A stretch of 7,793 nucleotides of DNA from Planctomycetaceae bacterium (GTDB taxonomy: Bacteria; Planctomycetota; Planctomycetia; Pirellulales; Pirellulaceae), in contig SKVE01000780.1 in assembly GCA_007129635.1 (NCBI GenBank), forward strand, positions 1 to 7,793, written 5' to 3'. A program made the translations under genes and the position numbers. The notes beneath the pieces are model-generated. The model was not told where the DNA came from, did no database searches, and saw only the letters and a program-made list of their open reading frames with translations. Shown here piece after piece: positions 6,515 to 7,793 of this stretch (its first letter is position 1; every line of letters begins with the position of its first letter).

Positions 6515-6530
6515 GGAGGTTTTTGCGTTG

Positions 6531-6568
6531 CATAAAAGCAGCGAGCCACGCTTTCGTCCTTGGCTCGC
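6531..6568 (-). terminator. Probable intrinsic terminator of queD
   Basis: GCGAGCCA (6541-6548) and TGGCTCGC (6561-6568) are exact reverse complements and form an 8-bp stem with a 12-base loop. Read on the minus strand, the stem is followed by TGCTTTTATGC, giving a short run of four T residues. It starts about 37 bp after the queD stop and ends before the candidate hydrolase promoter, so it would separate folE-queD from the next gene. The T-run is short and the loop large, so termination may be partial. Confidence 0.55.
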
Positions 6569-6605
6569 GACCGGAGATGCGTGATGGCTGCTATATTTTC
6601 GCAGG

Positions 6606-7124
6606 TCAGTTTGCCGCCGCGCAACTGACCGGTACGTGGCGGGATTCGCGCACCGGTACGTCTGGCAAGTCCTGGTCTTGGTGTGCAAACCGTCGACTGT
6701 CGGCGATCCAGTCAGCGCGCGAGTAGCTGAGCACCGAGGTATCGGTCTCGCGGATCTCGATCCGATCCAGCGAAAACCCCAATTCGGTGATTTCTGTGAA
6801 CAGTTGGTAGGCCAGGTTCTCTACCGACGTCGGCCGCTGGAACAACTTCAGCTTCAACGATTCGCCCGTCCGTTGGGTGTGCTGTTGCAACGTCTCGTAC
6901 AACGGATCGTGCACGTTGATCAGCATGCCATGGTCGTATTGGCCCTTCAGGAGCGGTTCGATCTTGTCATCGAAATCGGCGAACAAAGTGGAATACGAAC
7001 CGGTCCGTTCGGTTTCGAAAAAGCAACGCACCCCGTAACGATGACCGTGCAGATTCCGACATTTGTCTTGCAGTTCTTCGTTCCGATGCGCCGCGTAGAA
7101 CTTATAGTCTTTCTGGATGATCAT
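6606..7124 (-). CDS. queD: 6-carboxy-5,6,7,8-tetrahydropterin synthase (QueD family)
   Basis: A 172-residue cytoplasmic enzyme of the PTPS/QueD family. It converts 7,8-dihydroneopterin triphosphate, the FolE product, to 6-carboxy-tetrahydropterin in preQ0/queuosine synthesis. The zinc ligands are His13 (FYAAH) and His26 and His28 (LHGH). The nucleophile is Cys22 in the QueD-like KCRNLHGH arrangement; eukaryotic-type PTPS spaces this region differently. Asp64-His65 (YDHGMLIN), Pro98-Thr99 with Glu102-Asn103 (pterin site) and Glu126 (IRETDTS) complete the active site. The protein is longer than E. coli QueD (about 120 residues). It has roughly 20 extra residues between the DH and PT motifs and a polar tail of about 35 residues after the catalytic core. 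AAAGGG lies 7 bases before the ATG at 7124. It follows folE by 58 bp on the same strand and is probably co-transcribed with it. Confidence 0.93.
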   Translation of the reverse strand: MIIQKDYKFYAAHRNEELQDKCRNLHGHRYGVRCFFETERTGSYSTLFADFDDKIEPLLKGQYDHGMLINVHDPLYETLQQHTQRTGESLKLKLFQRPTSVENLAYQLFTEITELGFSLDRIEIRETDTSVLSYSRADWIADSRRFAHQDQDLPDVPVRESRHVPVSCAAAN

Positions 7125-7182
7125 GCTTACGCCCTTTGATGATGGCTACCCGATTCAGGCGACCGAATCCAACCCACCGAAA

Positions 7183-7776
7183 TCACCCGTTGTTGATCAG
7201 CGACATGATCTCGGCGCGGCTGGATTCGTTGGTCTTGAAGATGCCCCGCAGCGCGCTGGTGACTGTCTGGGCACCGGGCTTGCAGATTCCTCGAATCGAC
7301 ATGCAGGAGTGTTCGGCTTTCACCACCACCGCCACGCCTCGCGTCTCCAATTCGCGTTCGATCATATCCGCCACTTCGGATGTCATTCGTTCCTGAACTT
7401 GGGGGCGATGGGCCACTTCGTCAACAACTCGGGCCAGTTTGCTCAGACCGGTGACGCGACCATTGGGGACGTAAGCGACGTGCGCCACGCCTCGGAAGGG
7501 CAGCAGATGATGTTCGCACATGCTGGTAAAGCTGATATCGCGGACCAGAACAATCTCGTCGTATTGCTCGGGAAAAGTCACCTGAAGATGTCGCGCCGGG
7601 TCGGTGTGGAGTCCCGAGAACATTTCCTTATACATCCGAGCCACACGCCGCGGCGTATCCTTCAGGCCAGGTCGATCGGGATCCTCGCCCACGGCGGTCA
7701 AGATGGTCCGTACGGCCCGTTCGATGGCAGGCAGATCAACGCTTTTGGGGCGAACCTGGGGCTTGGTGTCCGGCAC
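7183..7776 (-). CDS. folE: GTP cyclohydrolase I, type IA
   Basis: It converts GTP to 7,8-dihydroneopterin triphosphate and formate, the first step toward both folate and 7-deazapurines. As drawn (GTG start at 7776) it has 197 residues. The family motifs are intact. [20 protein letters not shown] occupies residues 30-49. The zinc site is Cys87 and His90 (MCEHH, with His89 catalytic) plus Cys158 in EHSCMSIRG, where His156 is also conserved. [12 protein letters not shown] (108-119) and RPQVQERMT (124-132) complete the core. The intact CEHH and Cys158 show the zinc-dependent FolE1A type, distinct from FolE2. The start is uncertain: no Shine-Dalgarno sequence precedes the GTG, and the frame stays open to the window edge (SKSRY upstream), so the true N-terminus may lie beyond position 7793. 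QueD downstream uses its product. Confidence 0.96.
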   Translation of the reverse strand: MPDTKPQVRPKSVDLPAIERAVRTILTAVGEDPDRPGLKDTPRRVARMYKEMFSGLHTDPARHLQVTFPEQYDEIVLVRDISFTSMCEHHLLPFRGVAHVAYVPNGRVTGLSKLARVVDEVAHRPQVQERMTSEVADMIERELETRGVAVVVKAEHSCMSIRGICKPGAQTVTSALRGIFKTNESSRAEIMSLINNG

Positions 7777-7793
7777 GTACCGCGATTTAGAAC

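Noticed and set aside
6514..6584. AGGAGG followed 8 bases later by a TTG opening an 18-codon plus-strand frame
   Set aside because: The AGGAGG is the complement of the region around the minus-strand TAGAATG. The frame (LHKSSEPRFRPWLATGDA) runs through the queD terminator hairpin and uses a rare start, so chance is more likely.
7125..7182. Short GATTC/GAATC inverted repeat between folE and queD as a terminator
   Set aside because: It has only 5-bp arms with no T-run, which is too weak to separate the two genes.

Overview
This 7.8 kb, GC-rich window looks like ordinary bacterial chromosome, most likely from a planctomycete (Pirellulales-like). That placement is inference. It rests on the company of genes: a large cysteine-rich secreted PQQ-type beta-propeller protein, a Tat-exported alpha/beta hydrolase, and an intramembrane CAAX-type protease resembling the exosortase-associated subfamily. 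Patchy Shine-Dalgarno use and loosely packed single genes and gene pairs fit as well. I see no insertion sequence, phage gene, CRISPR array, toxin-antitoxin pair, defence gene, tRNA or rRNA.

Layout, left to right. (1) Positions 1-57 may hold the first 19 codons of a minus-strand gene leaving the window. (2) On the minus strand, 1447-159 is a tight two-gene unit: an exported ComEC-type metallo-beta-lactamase hydrolase (HxHxDH motif, lipoprotein-like signal) followed by an 87-residue DUF3006 protein. The hydrolase stop codon lies inside the ribosome-binding site of the small gene. (3) A divergent intergenic region of about 290 bp separates this unit from a plus-strand gene (1740-4388) for an 882-residue secreted beta-propeller protein. 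That gene ends in a strong GC hairpin. (4) Converging on it from the minus strand are a Tat-signal alpha/beta hydrolase (6459-5296) and, 33 bp downstream of it, a CPBP/CAAX-type intramembrane protease (5262-4456). (5) Further right on the minus strand, folE (GTP cyclohydrolase I) is followed 58 bp later by queD (6-carboxytetrahydropterin synthase), with a probable terminator after queD. The folE start is ambiguous because its frame stays open to the window edge.

How the genes work together. FolE and QueD catalyse consecutive steps: GTP to 7,8-dihydroneopterin triphosphate, then to 6-carboxy-tetrahydropterin. This is the entry to preQ0/queuosine (7-deazapurine) synthesis; FolE also feeds folate. 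The MBL and DUF3006 genes are almost certainly co-translated, but the first protein carries an export signal and the second does not. The hydrolase, protease and propeller genes all act at or beyond the membrane, but nothing in the sequence ties them to one pathway. I found no convincing new system. The points most worth checking are the topology mismatch in the MBL/DUF3006 pair, the cysteine pattern of the propeller protein, the enlarged QueD, and small regulatory structures between genes.
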